A stretch of 57,344 bases of DNA from Collinsella sp. (GTDB lineage Bacteria; Actinomycetota; Coriobacteriia; Coriobacteriales; Coriobacteriaceae), in the NCBI GenBank assembly GCA_019419405.1, contig DYAA01000106.1, positions 1 to 57,344 of the forward strand. The letters are read 5' to 3'. Below are positions 1 to 7,892 of the stretch, piece by piece. The position numbers and the translations under genes were made by a program. The notes beneath the pieces are model-generated. The model saw nothing but the letters and a program-made list of their open reading frames with translations. It ran no database searches and was not told the origin of the DNA. Numbering within the stretch: the first letter of the stretch is position 1; every line of letters starts with the position of its first letter.

Positions 1-1
1 G

Positions 2-295
2 TACTACGCCCACTCGAGGCTGCTGATCATCGACGAGCTCGGCTACCTCGACGTCGGCAGCGTGGGCGCGGACCTGTTGTTCCAGCTGATATTGACGCGC
101 TACGAGCAGCGCTCGACGATCATCACCGCCGACGTGGGGATCGGCGGCTGGGGCAGGGTGTTCGGGGACGACGTGGCGGCGAGCGCGATCGCGGACAGGG
201 TGTGCCACCACTGCCACCACTGCCACCTGGTCAAGATAGCCGGCAGGTCCTACAGGCTGAAGGACCTGCCGAGGGACGGACCCGTCAAGGCGTGA
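2..295 (+). CDS. istB: IS21-family helper ATPase IstB, 3' part (cut by window edge)
   Basis: The reading frame is open from the first bases and ends with TGA at 293-295. It encodes the C-terminal half of an IstB/DnaA-like ATPase. The Walker B segment LLIIDELGYL lies near the visible start, followed by the sensor-like segment STIITADVGIGGW and by DRVCHHC. IstB is the ATP-dependent partner of the IS21 transposase IstA and controls target choice. The Walker A part and istA should lie to the left. Downstream sequence carries the expected IS21 end repeats. An odd feature is the repeated HHCHHCH segment near the C-terminus. Confidence 0.85.
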   Translation, partial: YYAHSRLLIIDELGYLDVGSVGADLLFQLILTRYEQRSTIITADVGIGGWGRVFGDDVAASAIADRVCHHCHHCHLVKIAGRSYRLKDLPRDGPVKA

Positions 296-302
296 CCGGA
301 AT

Positions 303-396
303 CGGTGAAAATACGTTAGCGCAAGCGGTGAAGCCGCCTTTGCGCGAACGGCGCGTTTGATTAGTGAAACTGGTGAAAATTAGATTGACGCTAACA
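303..396 (+). repeat. IS21-family right terminal repeats
   Basis: Two related motifs follow istB: GGTGAAAATACGTTAGCGC near 304-322 and GGTGAAAATTAGATTGACGC near 372-391. Read on the minus strand, the outermost end at 396 begins TGTTAGCGTCAAT. Several related sub-terminal repeats at each end are a known property of IS21 elements. The insertion sequence is therefore inferred to end at 396. The target duplication cannot be checked because the left end is missing. Confidence 0.65.
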
Positions 397-661
397 GGGG
401 CGTGCCCGTCGCGGCGTTTCACGGGGATGTCTCGCGCCATCCCCGGACCCCTTCGCGCCAAAGGGACGAGTCCCCTTGGAACCCCGGGCCGCCGCCGGCG
501 GGCCGTGAACGGCGGGACAATCACTCGGCTTCAACTCGCGATCGCCCCGCCGGCTCTCGCTCCGGCTCCGTTCGATGGCTCCCCTGGGTCGCCATCACTG
601 CGCCTCCGCTCACCTGTCCCGTTGCACTCCGGTCGATTCGGCCTACGCTTCTCGGGGCATG

Positions 662-710
662 CAAGATATGTATTCCGTGCAACGGAATATCTTGCCCGGC
701 CGAAGCCGGG
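662..710 (+). promoter_or_regulatory. Candidate origin of transfer (oriT) with RP4-like nick region
   Basis: An inverted repeat (CAAGATAT to 669, ATTCCGT 672-678, loop, ACGGAATATCTTG 682-694) is followed directly by CCCGGC-CGAA-GCCGGG (695-710). The junction reads ATATCTTG then CCCGGC. The nick region of plasmid RP4, as established knowledge, is TATCCTG then CCCGGC, preceded by an inverted repeat. The site here matches that layout with one C-to-T change in the core. The predicted nick lies between 694 and 695. The site sits about 80 bases past the 3' end of the relaxase gene, a common position for oriT. No function has been shown. Confidence 0.6.
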
Positions 711-744
711 ATGTGCGAACCGCTCCAAAGTCGCTCCCGCAGAA

Positions 745-775
745 CCGTGCAACAGGCTTACCGGCTGTTGCACGG
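745..775. repeat. Perfect 11-bp inverted repeat next to the candidate oriT
   Basis: CCGTGCAACAG (745-755) pairs with CTGTTGCACGG (765-775) around a nine-base loop. The arm shares CCGTGCAAC with the loop region of the inverted repeat at 662-694. It could be an accessory protein site of the oriT or a hairpin at the 3' end of the relaxase transcript. No T-run follows on either strand. The rest of 397-791 shows several GC-rich hairpins and no convincing gene. Confidence 0.5.
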
Positions 776-791
776 ACCTCAGATATGAAAG

Positions 792-1727
792 TCAGTCCCG
801 GCCTCTTTCGTCATCCACACCCTCGCGAGCCAGCTCCCACGCGGCCCGTATGGCAAGGTCGATTCCTCTTGCCGTGAACCTCATAATCCGCCCGGTCGAG
901 CGGTTGACGGCGTAGCCGAGCCTCGCGCCGTTGATCTTCCTCGTCTTGCCGAGGGACTCCGAGTGATAGCGGTATTGCAGCGCCCCCCGCTTGGATCGGG
1001 CGATCTCGATCCCATCCGATTCCAACCGCCTTGCAAACTCTCCGAAGCGGTCGGGGCAGCTCTTGAGCCTCCCGACCTCCTCTGCCCTCTGGGCGACAAT
1101 CGCTCGGACCCTTGCGTTCTCGGATTTGTCGGATCTCCCCTTCTTTGCCATCTCGCGCTCCTCGCGACCGGGCTGGCGCGCGTGCACCTTCGAGTTCGAG
1201 AGGCCCCTTTCGAGCTGGCTCAGGCCGTACTTCGTATCGAGCTCCTTCACCGTTCTCACGCGGGATTTCGCCGCCGCCCTCGCCGGCCCGTCGTTCAGAC
1301 GCCGCCCAGTCTCGAGGTCCGTCCTATTGATGGCGAGGTGAGCGGCGAATCGGGCCGATCCATCCGACCTGCACCTCTCCTCATGCAGCACAATCACGAT
1401 CTCCTGGTTGGGATAGCGCTTGGCGATGTAGTCCCTCGCGTACTCCATGCAACGCGAGGGCGTCATCGGCCCGCCGTTGCAGGAGCACTCGTCCGGGTTG
1501 AAGCCGATCACCTGATGCTGCATGTACGTGCACCTTGAGCCCTGCTTCCCGGGCCGGTTGTGCCCGGCCGCCTCCCGGGTGGCGTCCATTTCCTCGAACC
1601 ATCGATCCTCATCGATGATGTGCTGGGTATCGTGGTCCAGGACTTTCTCCCTGTCCCAATCGAAATACCGCTTGAGGTTTTGGAGGTGCTCCCCGCTCAT
1701 GACGCTCGCCTGCTTGATTGCGGTCAT
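792..1727 (-). CDS. Relaxase (mobilization nuclease), 311 aa
   Basis: A relaxase nicks oriT and leads the DNA strand into the recipient cell. The protein contains YMQHQVIGFNPDECS, followed by a block ending VLHEERCRSDGSARFAAHL and AINRTD, which resembles the metal-binding histidine motif of MOB relaxases in a reduced form. A tyrosine near residue 20 could be the nucleophile, but this is not certain. The C-terminal half is basic and rich in arginine. The ATG at 1727 has AGGGAGT upstream; the open frame continues further 5' but overlaps the coupling-protein gene. It is the last gene of a mobC-traG-relaxase run, with a 26-base gap after traG. The exact MOB class was not resolved. Confidence 0.75.
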   Translation of the reverse strand: MTAIKQASVMSGEHLQNLKRYFDWDREKVLDHDTQHIIDEDRWFEEMDATREAAGHNRPGKQGSRCTYMQHQVIGFNPDECSCNGGPMTPSRCMEYARDYIAKRYPNQEIVIVLHEERCRSDGSARFAAHLAINRTDLETGRRLNDGPARAAAKSRVRTVKELDTKYGLSQLERGLSNSKVHARQPGREEREMAKKGRSDKSENARVRAIVAQRAEEVGRLKSCPDRFGEFARRLESDGIEIARSKRGALQYRYHSESLGKTRKINGARLGYAVNRSTGRIMRFTARGIDLAIRAAWELAREGVDDERGRD

Positions 1728-1753
1728 TTTCCAACTCCCTTCAAAAACCGCCG

Positions 1754-3667
1754 TCAGTCGACGAAGAGGCCGGACCATCCGTCGGCAACAGGCGGCTCCG
1801 CGGCCTCTTCCTCGAATTCGGGAGTCCAGAGATCGACGCCGTCCTCCCGACCCATTTGCCTTGATATCAGCCTGGCCTGGTATTCCATCCTCTTGGCCGC
1901 CTCGTGCTCGCGCGTCCCCAGATCGAAGTGCTCCTTCGTCGGCATCCGCGTGCAATCGCAGACAGGGGCCCGGAAGCACCCCGCATGTTCCCTGCCCACG
2001 CCGTTCTCCGCGGTCTTCACCACGATGACGCCGTCCTTGTCGGGGGACATCTCCGTCCACTCCCAAGGATGAATCAGGTCGTCGGCGTGCTCGCTGTAGG
2101 ATGTCGACCCCGTACCGCCCGAAGGCCCCCTGCTCGAGCTGGTTCCCATGGTGTGCCGCGTCGTCTTCCCGACTAGCTCGGTGAAATACTGGCGGTCCTC
2201 GGCCTCGCCCAGTTTCATGGCGACCTTGACGCCGCAGTTTGCCAGGATCTTCTTCCGTCCGTCGCGCTCGCCGTACTTGTTCAGCTGAGAGATGTTCTGG
2301 ACTGCGCCCATCCAGAACAGGTCGTACGAGCGCCCAAGGCTGAGAAGGCTAGGCAGGCACTCGACCTTCGGCAGGTTCCCCCATTCGTCGCCGAGGATGG
2401 ACACCGGCCGCGGCAGCTTTCCACCAGCTGCGTCCGCGATGGAATACACGGCAGCGTAGAGCTGCTCGAACAGGACCGCCGCGATCGCGTTGTAGGGGGA
2501 GCCCTCGTCCATCACGTGGAGGAACAGCGCGGTCTTCTCGCTCAGGATTCTACTCGGATCGATATCATCGCCCGAGACCATTCGCGCAATCGGCGCCGAA
2601 GCGTAGATCCTCAGGTTGACCTTTAGCGTGGAAACGATGCTCCTCAGCTCGTTGCCGCCGCTCGAGATGAACTGTGAGGCACGCGAGCGGGCCGGATGCC
2701 CCTGCGGCAGGGAACGGAACAGGCCCTTCAGCGGCTCACACGGATCCTCGCCGGCCCCCTCCGTCCCCAGGCACATGATGTGGTAGACCGTCGCGAGGTG
2801 CTTGCAGCCCCGCGGGCAGCCCTCGTCCAGCACGACCAGAAGGATCGTCGCGGCGAGCAGCGACCGCGCGGATTCCGTCCAGTGGCTCGCCTTCGCATCG
2901 CCCTCCCCGGCGATGAGCGTACGGGCGACGGCATCCGCGGCCTGCTCAGCCCCCGGCAGATTCCCCCCGTTCGCGAGCCTATCGACCATTTCCAGTGGAT
3001 TGAACGTGTCGCTCTTCTCGGGATGCTGGGCGTCCAGCAGAAGCACCCGGTACCCGCGACGCTCCAGCTCGTCGCCCGTCAACTCGATGAGCTCACTCTT
3101 CACATCGGACACGATAATGGTCTGCGGCCTCGATTCCCCGTCATCCGCCCCATACGTCAGCAGATCAATTGTCGGGATCAGCAGCGATCTTGATTTTCCG
3201 GCACCCGTTGAGCCGTCGAGGAACATGTGCCGCCTCGGTTCGAACAGATACTTGGAGCCGAACAGCGTCTTCTCAAACCCGTACACGAATCCTCTGCTTT
3301 TCGGCTGTCCGTGCCCGTCCCAAATCTCCGAGCCCCGGATGGTCTCCGGCCCCGTTTTCACCCGCGCCTCCCCAAGTACACCTCCGTCGGCGGCTCGCTC
3401 CTTCGAGGAAGCCGATAGCTGCATGAGCACGAATACCGACAGGAACAGCGCGAACGAGGCGAGACAGCCAGGGACGCAATGAGGCCCCACGTTAATCCAC
3501 CACCAAATGGTGTTATCCACGCTCAGGGTGAATCCGATCGAGCTCAGCTCGATTGGAAATCCGAGGATCATGCAATCGAGGGGAATGGCGATAAGTGGCG
3601 CAAACCCCGCGGTAAGCAGCGCTGCGAAAACCAGCGCCATGACCAGCTTCTCCTTCACGAGAACCAC
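1754..3667 (-). CDS. Type IV secretion coupling protein, VirD4/TraG family, 637 aa
   Basis: The coupling protein links the relaxase-DNA complex to the mating channel and works as a membrane ATPase. Hydrophobic segments lie near residues 8-30 and 66-84. The Walker A motif GSTGAGKS is at about 152-159, and a Walker B-like segment reads PVSILGDEWGNLP. The length is normal for the family. The GTG start follows the mobC stop codon directly, so the two genes are probably co-translated. Its presence shows that the element brings its own coupling protein rather than borrowing one. The C-terminus is acidic. Confidence 0.9.
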   Translation of the reverse strand: MVLVKEKLVMALVFAALLTAGFAPLIAIPLDCMILGFPIELSSIGFTLSVDNTIWWWINVGPHCVPGCLASFALFLSVFVLMQLSASSKERAADGGVLGEARVKTGPETIRGSEIWDGHGQPKSRGFVYGFEKTLFGSKYLFEPRRHMFLDGSTGAGKSRSLLIPTIDLLTYGADDGESRPQTIIVSDVKSELIELTGDELERRGYRVLLLDAQHPEKSDTFNPLEMVDRLANGGNLPGAEQAADAVARTLIAGEGDAKASHWTESARSLLAATILLVVLDEGCPRGCKHLATVYHIMCLGTEGAGEDPCEPLKGLFRSLPQGHPARSRASQFISSGGNELRSIVSTLKVNLRIYASAPIARMVSGDDIDPSRILSEKTALFLHVMDEGSPYNAIAAVLFEQLYAAVYSIADAAGGKLPRPVSILGDEWGNLPKVECLPSLLSLGRSYDLFWMGAVQNISQLNKYGERDGRKKILANCGVKVAMKLGEAEDRQYFTELVGKTTRHTMGTSSSRGPSGGTGSTSYSEHADDLIHPWEWTEMSPDKDGVIVVKTAENGVGREHAGCFRAPVCDCTRMPTKEHFDLGTREHEAAKRMEYQARLISRQMGREDGVDLWTPEFEEEAAEPPVADGWSGLFVD

Positions 3668-4006
3668 CTACTCTCTCGCACGGGCGAGTAGGTCGTTGAC
3701 CCAGCCCACCGCCGTCGAGACGATTGATGTCGCCCGGTTGAGATTATTGAGGACGACCGGATCGGACCCGTAGGTGTTGAGGGCGCGGACCGCCTGGTTG
3801 AGGTTCGTGCCGATCTTCTTCAACTCAGTCCTGATACCGGCAAGTTCCCCCGCGTCGGCGACCCTGACCGGCTTCTCGCCGCAGAGCAGGGCGGCATCGC
3901 GCATGAAGGAGGACGCCGGCATGTTCATGGCCGCCGCCTTCTCCTCGATAGCCTTACGCTGCGACTCACTCATCCGTACGTTGATATGCGTATTCATGGA
4001 AGTCAT
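3668..4006 (-). CDS. mobC: MobC-like mobilization accessory protein, about 112 aa
   Basis: The sequence INVRMSESQRKAIEEKAAAM is a ribbon-helix-helix-like start. It is followed by ELKKIGTNLNQAVRALNTYG, which matches the bacterial MobC family (relaxosome accessory proteins that bind oriT). Start codons at 4012, 4006 and 3997 are all possible. The ATG at 4006 has GGATTGG at workable distance. The next gene, the coupling protein, begins right after the stop. A GC-rich hairpin lies just upstream. The family assignment rests on this central motif and on gene order. Confidence 0.75.
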   Translation of the reverse strand: MTSMNTHINVRMSESQRKAIEEKAAAMNMPASSFMRDAALLCGEKPVRVADAGELAGIRTELKKIGTNLNQAVRALNTYGSDPVVLNNLNRATSIVSTAVGWVNDLLARARE

Positions 4007-4021
4007 AACCATCCAATCCGA

Positions 4022-4045
4022 GCGGGGCCGACACATCGGCCCCGC
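4022..4045. repeat. Perfect 10-bp hairpin ahead of mobC
   Basis: GCGGGGCCGA (4022-4031) pairs with TCGGCCCCGC (4036-4045) around CACA. On the plus strand CCCTTTTATT follows, which looks like a terminator, but no plus-strand gene precedes it. On the minus strand the hairpin lies in the leader of the mobC-traG-relaxase genes, close to the mobC start. A regulatory or DNA-binding role is possible; none is shown. Confidence 0.45.
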
Positions 4046-4053
4046 CCCTTTTA

Positions 4054-4329
4054 TTAAGTTGAAATTGTTTGGAGCATCTGACCGATGCGCCCAATCCTCA
4101 CCCTCGCCCAGACATCGAAGGGGACTCCCGGCAAGCTGCCGAGATATATACGGTATGGTCGCCATTGTTCTCTATAGATATCGAGAGCATCGAGCAGGCG
4201 CTTCCATTCCCAAATGAGCTCATCGGCCGAGAGCAGAGGAAGATCCCTGTTCTCGGCGCGCGCGAGCTCATCGGACGACAAGCATGGATTGGGAGCCCGG
4301 TATCCACCAATGTAGGGTCCGGGCTCCAT
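4054..4329 (-). CDS. Hypothetical protein, 91 aa
   Basis: I do not recognise the family. The product is soluble, with tryptophan-rich segments (LIWEWKRLLDAL, IYREQWRPY) and no membrane segment. The ATG at 4329 lies two bases after the stop of the DnaB-like gene, so it is probably expressed with it. The ribosome binding site is weak, so translation may be coupled. It separates the DNA-handling genes from the mobilization genes. It could be a small replication or transfer accessory protein, but nothing in the sequence proves this. Confidence 0.55.
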   Translation of the reverse strand: MEPGPYIGGYRAPNPCLSSDELARAENRDLPLLSADELIWEWKRLLDALDIYREQWRPYRIYLGSLPGVPFDVWARVRIGRIGQMLQTIST

Positions 4330-4331
4330 AA

Positions 4332-5198
4332 TTAGCCGATTTCGGTAAACATCGCTGCTGGTGCGTTGAACTCAAACTCGACAATACCGCAGGAACCGTA
4401 ACGGTTCTTTGTGATTGAAGCAATGACGGGCCGTTTTTTAAGCAACATATTGGCATTACGCTCTTCGGGCTTATCGCCCTTAATAGAAAGCGACATAACG
4501 AGATCTGCCGAATACTCGAACATGTTGCACCCGCCTATCGCCTGAAGCCCGGTGGTCTGTTTGTCGTAATTAACGCGGTTAATTGATGAGATAGCGAAGA
4601 GCGGACAATGGGCCTCATCCACGATTCGGCGGAGCTCGGAAGCGACGAGCTTGAGACCGATACGCTCGTCGGCAATGCGCAGTTCCTGCGGCAAAGAGAC
4701 GATTTGCGCGTAATCAACAATAACCAGTGGCGGTTCGCCATGTTTATCGGCAACCTCTTCGATTGCCTTTCGCATCCCGGCATATTTAATTTCACCAGGA
4801 ATGATATACATTCGCTCGGCGATGCTGCGGGCGTAAATGTCGAGAACCTTCTCGAAGAGCCCGCGTTTGTCCTCAGACATGCCATCGCCGTTCATATCAT
4901 CGTGCGTGAGCTCGCCGCCCGAGATGCGGGTGAGGCTCTTCGCGAGCATGCTGTCTCGCCCGAGCTCGCCCTCAAAGATGACCACCGGATGGCCAGCAAT
5001 GGCCCATCCGTCGGCGATTTGCTGCATAAACGTTGTTTTACCCGTACCGGGTCCGCCGGGGACGATGCACAGGTATTGACGAAGACCTCCGAGGATAGTA
5101 TCCAGCGCACCGTGTTCGATATGCCCAAGCGGCCTATTCTTTAAGATACGCAAGGCGGTCTCGTCGAGGCCGACGCTCATGGGATTTAAAGCCGGCAC
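4332..5198 (-). CDS. DnaB-like / RecA-fold ATPase, 288 aa
   Basis: The protein corresponds to the C-terminal motor domain of replicative helicase DnaB. Walker A is GGPGTGKTT at about 48-56. A Walker B segment reads VIVDYAQIV, and SSINR and GGCNMFEYSADLV follow as in DnaB. It lacks the N-terminal primase-binding domain. The GTG start at 5198 has GGAGG upstream and overlaps the end of the HTH gene by 13 bases; an ATG at 5180 has no binding site. It could load or act as a helicase for element replication after transfer. A RadA-like role is less likely because no zinc finger is present. Confidence 0.8.
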   Translation of the reverse strand: MPALNPMSVGLDETALRILKNRPLGHIEHGALDTILGGLRQYLCIVPGGPGTGKTTFMQQIADGWAIAGHPVVIFEGELGRDSMLAKSLTRISGGELTHDDMNGDGMSEDKRGLFEKVLDIYARSIAERMYIIPGEIKYAGMRKAIEEVADKHGEPPLVIVDYAQIVSLPQELRIADERIGLKLVASELRRIVDEAHCPLFAISSINRVNYDKQTTGLQAIGGCNMFEYSADLVMSLSIKGDKPEERNANMLLKKRPVIASITKNRYGSCGIVEFEFNAPAAMFTEIG

Positions 5199-5440
5199 GG
5201 TTCGCTCGCCTCCAATTCATGGAGGTATGCAAAGAAGCTCGATTCAAGGATGTAAATGCGGCGGTGCAACGCAATCGCGCGCCCGCTCTCCTTCATCATC
5301 TTCGAGGCCGTAACCGGACTCAAGCCGGTTATCTTGCACACTTCAGCGATGCCAAGAAGGCGCTCGTGGCCCAAGTTGGAATCAGAAGAAACCGCAGTTG
5401 ATGCTTGTACGGCAGCGTACGGTTCAGGCTCTACAATCAT
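5186..5440 (-). CDS. Small helix-turn-helix protein, excisionase-like, 84 aa
   Basis: The segment LLGIAEVCKITGLSPVTASK forms a winged-helix/HTH_17-type DNA-binding unit. It is followed by the wing-like stretch ALHRRIYILESSFFAYL. Such proteins in mobile elements act as excisionases or as repressors of element genes. The ATG at 5440 follows AAAGGAT at good distance. It is the first gene of the leftward run and overlaps the DnaB-like gene, which suggests one transcript. Which of the two roles applies cannot be told from sequence. Confidence 0.65.
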   Translation of the reverse strand: MIVEPEPYAAVQASTAVSSDSNLGHERLLGIAEVCKITGLSPVTASKMMKESGRAIALHRRIYILESSFFAYLHELEASEPCRL

Positions 5441-5702
5441 GGTAGAATCCTTTCAGGCTAGCTCGCCCCTCCCCCTTCGTCGCCAAACTTAGATAGGGAA
5501 GGGCGGGCGGCTTTTTAATCAATGACCGAAAATAAAATAACTCCTTTCAAACAAGCTGGTCAGGCGCTTACTGTTTATATTGTAACACTGTCTGTTGCAC
5601 AATCATATCTAGTTACAGTTCTAATTTCTAATTCACTTTCTGACTGTATAGACTTTATTGTCTGACTGATTTAATATATATACAACGATGATTGGAGTGG
5701 TT
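5441..5702. promoter_or_regulatory. AT-rich divergent promoter region
   Basis: This stretch is far richer in A and T than its surroundings. It separates the leftward run (HTH, DnaB-like, mob genes) from the rightward gene at 5703. TTGTCT near 5670 with TATACA about 15 bases on is a possible promoter for the rightward gene. The repeated words TCTGACTG and TGACTG flank ATAGACTTTATTG. It may also contain a replication start or operator, but no iteron set is visible. Confidence 0.4.
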
Positions 5703-6467
5703 ATGGGACGTTTACCATTATCCGGAAGTAAGATGCGGAAAATTAAGTTCGGAACAACTGTTCAGGCGACGACCCCGGAGAAAATCGAAGAGCTACGCCT
5801 CAAGAACCCCGAATCAGTCAGAAGCACCGGCGAGGCTATCGACTATCTATGCAACCTGCTCACGGGGTTGCAGCCGAGGGTCGCCAGGGCCCTCGATGAG
5901 GCGTGCCTCAGGGAAGCTCGGCAAATCACCAATGAAATGAAGGCCCTTCCCGTTGACGGATCAGAAGAAATGAGTTTTAGTCAATTGGAACTTTATCGAG
6001 AGCAATTCCAGAGGCTCCACGACCATTTCTCTTTATATTGCGAGAAAGAGGAGAGGCCCCAGGGAATGAGACGGGTCGATCTCCTCGGCGGCGATTACGC
6101 TGTCCTCCCCTCCTCTTGGACTTTATTGGAAACAGAGGAATGCGCGAAGTCTTGCAGCCAGGTCGGAATTATCGAAATTCGCGGCGGCGCAAAATACGAT
6201 GCGCCTCATTTTGCCTTCTTCCATAACGGAGAGTACAGTCAAAAGGACAAATTGCAGCGCGCAACCAAACTCTGGCCCCGCATGACCGACGTGATGCGCG
6301 ACGAGGTCAAACTGGTCACAGATGATGAGGGACATTACCTAAATATGGACGAGCACCTAGCCGCCCCCATCATTTGTTATTTCAACCTTCTAGATGCCAG
6401 CTACTATCAGTCTATGGAGCTGGAGCCGCCATATGGCGCAATGATCTACCGAAACAATGTCGCTTAA
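5703..6467 (+). CDS. Hypothetical protein of the element, 254 aa
   Basis: I do not recognise the family. ATG at 5703 follows GGAGTGG at five bases and is preferred to the earlier in-frame ATG at 5688. The N-terminus is basic (MGRLPLSGSKMRKIKFG). The segment PESVRSTGEAIDYLCNLLTG could be a DNA-binding or oligomerization helix pair, and the rest is mixed alpha/beta without membrane segments. It is the only rightward gene in this part of the element and is divergent from the mobilization genes. It ends in a terminator shared with the integrase. A replication-initiator or regulator role is possible but unproven. Confidence 0.7.
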   Translation: MGRLPLSGSKMRKIKFGTTVQATTPEKIEELRLKNPESVRSTGEAIDYLCNLLTGLQPRVARALDEACLREARQITNEMKALPVDGSEEMSFSQLELYREQFQRLHDHFSLYCEKEERPQGMRRVDLLGGDYAVLPSSWTLLETEECAKSCSQVGIIEIRGGAKYDAPHFAFFHNGEYSQKDKLQRATKLWPRMTDVMRDEVKLVTDDEGHYLNMDEHLAAPIICYFNLLDASYYQSMELEPPYGAMIYRNNVA

Positions 6468-6496
6468 AAAAGAGGCCCCAAAGGGGCCTCTTTTTT
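6466..6496. terminator. Bidirectional intrinsic terminator
   Basis: AAAAAAGAGGCCCC pairs with GGGGCCTCTTTTTT, with T-runs on both strands. It lies between the rightward unknown gene and the leftward integrase, which converge here. Confidence 0.9.
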
Positions 6497-6504
6497 AGCC
6501 CTTT

Positions 6505-7782
6505 TTAGCCCTTCAGCAGATCATCCAGCACTGATGCTGCCTTCTGGTCATTTGCCTCGATAAAGTGGCTATAGATAGACAGCGTCGTCGATGGGCTAGC
6601 ATGGCCCAAACGCGCCTGGATCGTCTTAATGTCCGCATTGGCACCAACGAGCAAAGTCGCTTGCGTATGTCTAAGCTCATGAGGCTTCAGCCCGCTATAA
6701 CCCGTATAGCGGGTACGTTTGACGCCGTCACTCCCAATGACTTCCCTGCTCTCCTTAAAAGTACCGAAGCCGTTTTTCGCCGCAAACAGCCTAAACGCCC
6801 TTGAATAGTTATGTCCATCCATCCGGGTCACAAGAGCCCGTTTGCCGTTGGCGGCGTCAACGATCCCAATGGAATGGACAATGGGCGTTTCTCCAGTCTG
6901 CCCCACTGCAAAGGAATCGAACTCACTCCGCTGAATGGCTTTCCACCTGTCCAGATAGTCGGCAAGTTCATTTCCAACCGAAATCTTACGCCTGCTCATC
7001 TTTGATTTAGGCGGCCTCAATGTCCTGTCGTTCGTATATTGCTTTACTATCCTCAGAGTCTTGGCGTCGGGGTCATAATCCTCCCATGAGAGACCAAGGG
7101 CCTCCCCCTTCCTCAAACCGCAGAGAAGTAGAAGCATTGTGCATGTGATAAAGGAAGATGGCTTCTCCTCCAAAAGGACCGCAAGAAGCCTTGCCGCCTC
7201 ATCGGCGCTCAGCGCCTTACGAGCCTCGACATTCTGCTTGGGCAGTTTCACTCCCCTACAAGGGTTTTTGCCCACGAGGTCGTTATCGACGGCATCCTCC
7301 ATTACCTGTTTGAGCTTGATGTGGATGCGGCGAATTTCACTTTCGCTGAATCGGCCTTCTTTTCTAGCCTTGGCATAAGCAGTGCGAACGTCATCCGATT
7401 TAAGCCGAGTGAGATCGGGATTGCCGAACAGCTCGCGTATGTGACGAATGTCCAAACCTTCACGCTCATAAGCAAGAGGTGATCCCATGGTCGACTCCCT
7501 GTTCGCGTGAAACCTGTCCGCATAATCTGATAGGCCCAGAGGACCATTGCCACGGTTGGAAGCGCCCTCAAGTTCAGCTCTATAGGCCTCCAGCGCCTTG
7601 GCGACTTCACTCGGCCAGTTTTTCGGGTTCTTGCTTCTGCAGTGAACCCTGCGTGACGGACTACGGCGGTACCGTCCTGTCTCCGGATCTTTTCCCAGGG
7701 AAAAATAAATCCGATAGACGCCTTTGCTCTTATCGATGCATTCCGATGTGCCGCGAGCGGTCTTTTTTATCAATCCCTGCAA
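6505..7782 (-). CDS. int: Tyrosine recombinase (integrase), 425 aa
   Basis: The enzyme integrates and excises the element at tRNA-Thr. The N-terminal arm-binding region is basic (GRYRRSPSRRVHCRS). A core-binding domain spans roughly 80-180. Catalytic residues visible are R224 (CGLRKGEALG), H368 and R371 (HELRH), H394 (RLGHASPSTT) and Y404 (SIYSHF). The start is a TTG at 7782 with GAGGG seven bases before it; an overlapping ATG is in the wrong frame. The gene lies about 230 bases from the att site, with long palindromes between them. Length is typical of ICE integrases of Gram-positive bacteria. Confidence 0.95.
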   Translation of the reverse strand: MQGLIKKTARGTSECIDKSKGVYRIYFSLGKDPETGRYRRSPSRRVHCRSKNPKNWPSEVAKALEAYRAELEGASNRGNGPLGLSDYADRFHANRESTMGSPLAYEREGLDIRHIRELFGNPDLTRLKSDDVRTAYAKARKEGRFSESEIRRIHIKLKQVMEDAVDNDLVGKNPCRGVKLPKQNVEARKALSADEAARLLAVLLEEKPSSFITCTMLLLLCGLRKGEALGLSWEDYDPDAKTLRIVKQYTNDRTLRPPKSKMSRRKISVGNELADYLDRWKAIQRSEFDSFAVGQTGETPIVHSIGIVDAANGKRALVTRMDGHNYSRAFRLFAAKNGFGTFKESREVIGSDGVKRTRYTGYSGLKPHELRHTQATLLVGANADIKTIQARLGHASPSTTLSIYSHFIEANDQKAASVLDDLLKG

Positions 7783-7800
7783 TCATATCCCTCGTTAGAT

Positions 7801-7857
7801 TTTCGATTAGGCTTGCTGGCAAAGCCTTTAAAGCTTTGCCAGCAAGCCTAATCGAAA
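7801..7857. repeat. Perfect 25-bp inverted repeat upstream of the integrase
   Basis: The left arm 7801-7825 (TTTCGATTAGGCTTGC and onward) and right arm 7833-7857 are exact reverse complements around CTTTAAA. It lies between the integrase start and the att fragment. It could be an integrase or excisionase arm site, a strong RNA hairpin in the integrase leader, or both. The T-run following it is short, so a terminator is less likely. Confidence 0.85.
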
Positions 7858-7858
7858 C

Positions 7859-7892
7859 TTTTCACACTTTCAAGTCTCTCTAAGTGTGAAAA
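7859..7892. repeat. 11-bp inverted repeat between integrase and att site
   Basis: TTTTCACACTT (7859-7869) pairs with AAGTGTGAAAA (7882-7892). It lies just right of the 25-bp palindrome and may be a second protein-binding site of the recombination region. The following 7893-8009 is AT-rich and shows no gene. Confidence 0.6.

Noticed and set aside
402..915. Overlapping frames in 364-915 that could be a small gene
   Set aside because: No ribosome binding site, no recognisable motif, and the stretch holds the candidate oriT and hairpins; the frames contradict each other.
792..2066. A 424-residue version of the relaxase
   Set aside because: The extra N-terminal part overlaps the coupling-protein gene and is a shadow; the ATG at 1727 has a good binding site.
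4022..4045. Hairpin before mobC as the oriT
   Set aside because: It has no nick-like core; the site at 662-710 fits the RP4 layout far better. A regulatory role remains possible.
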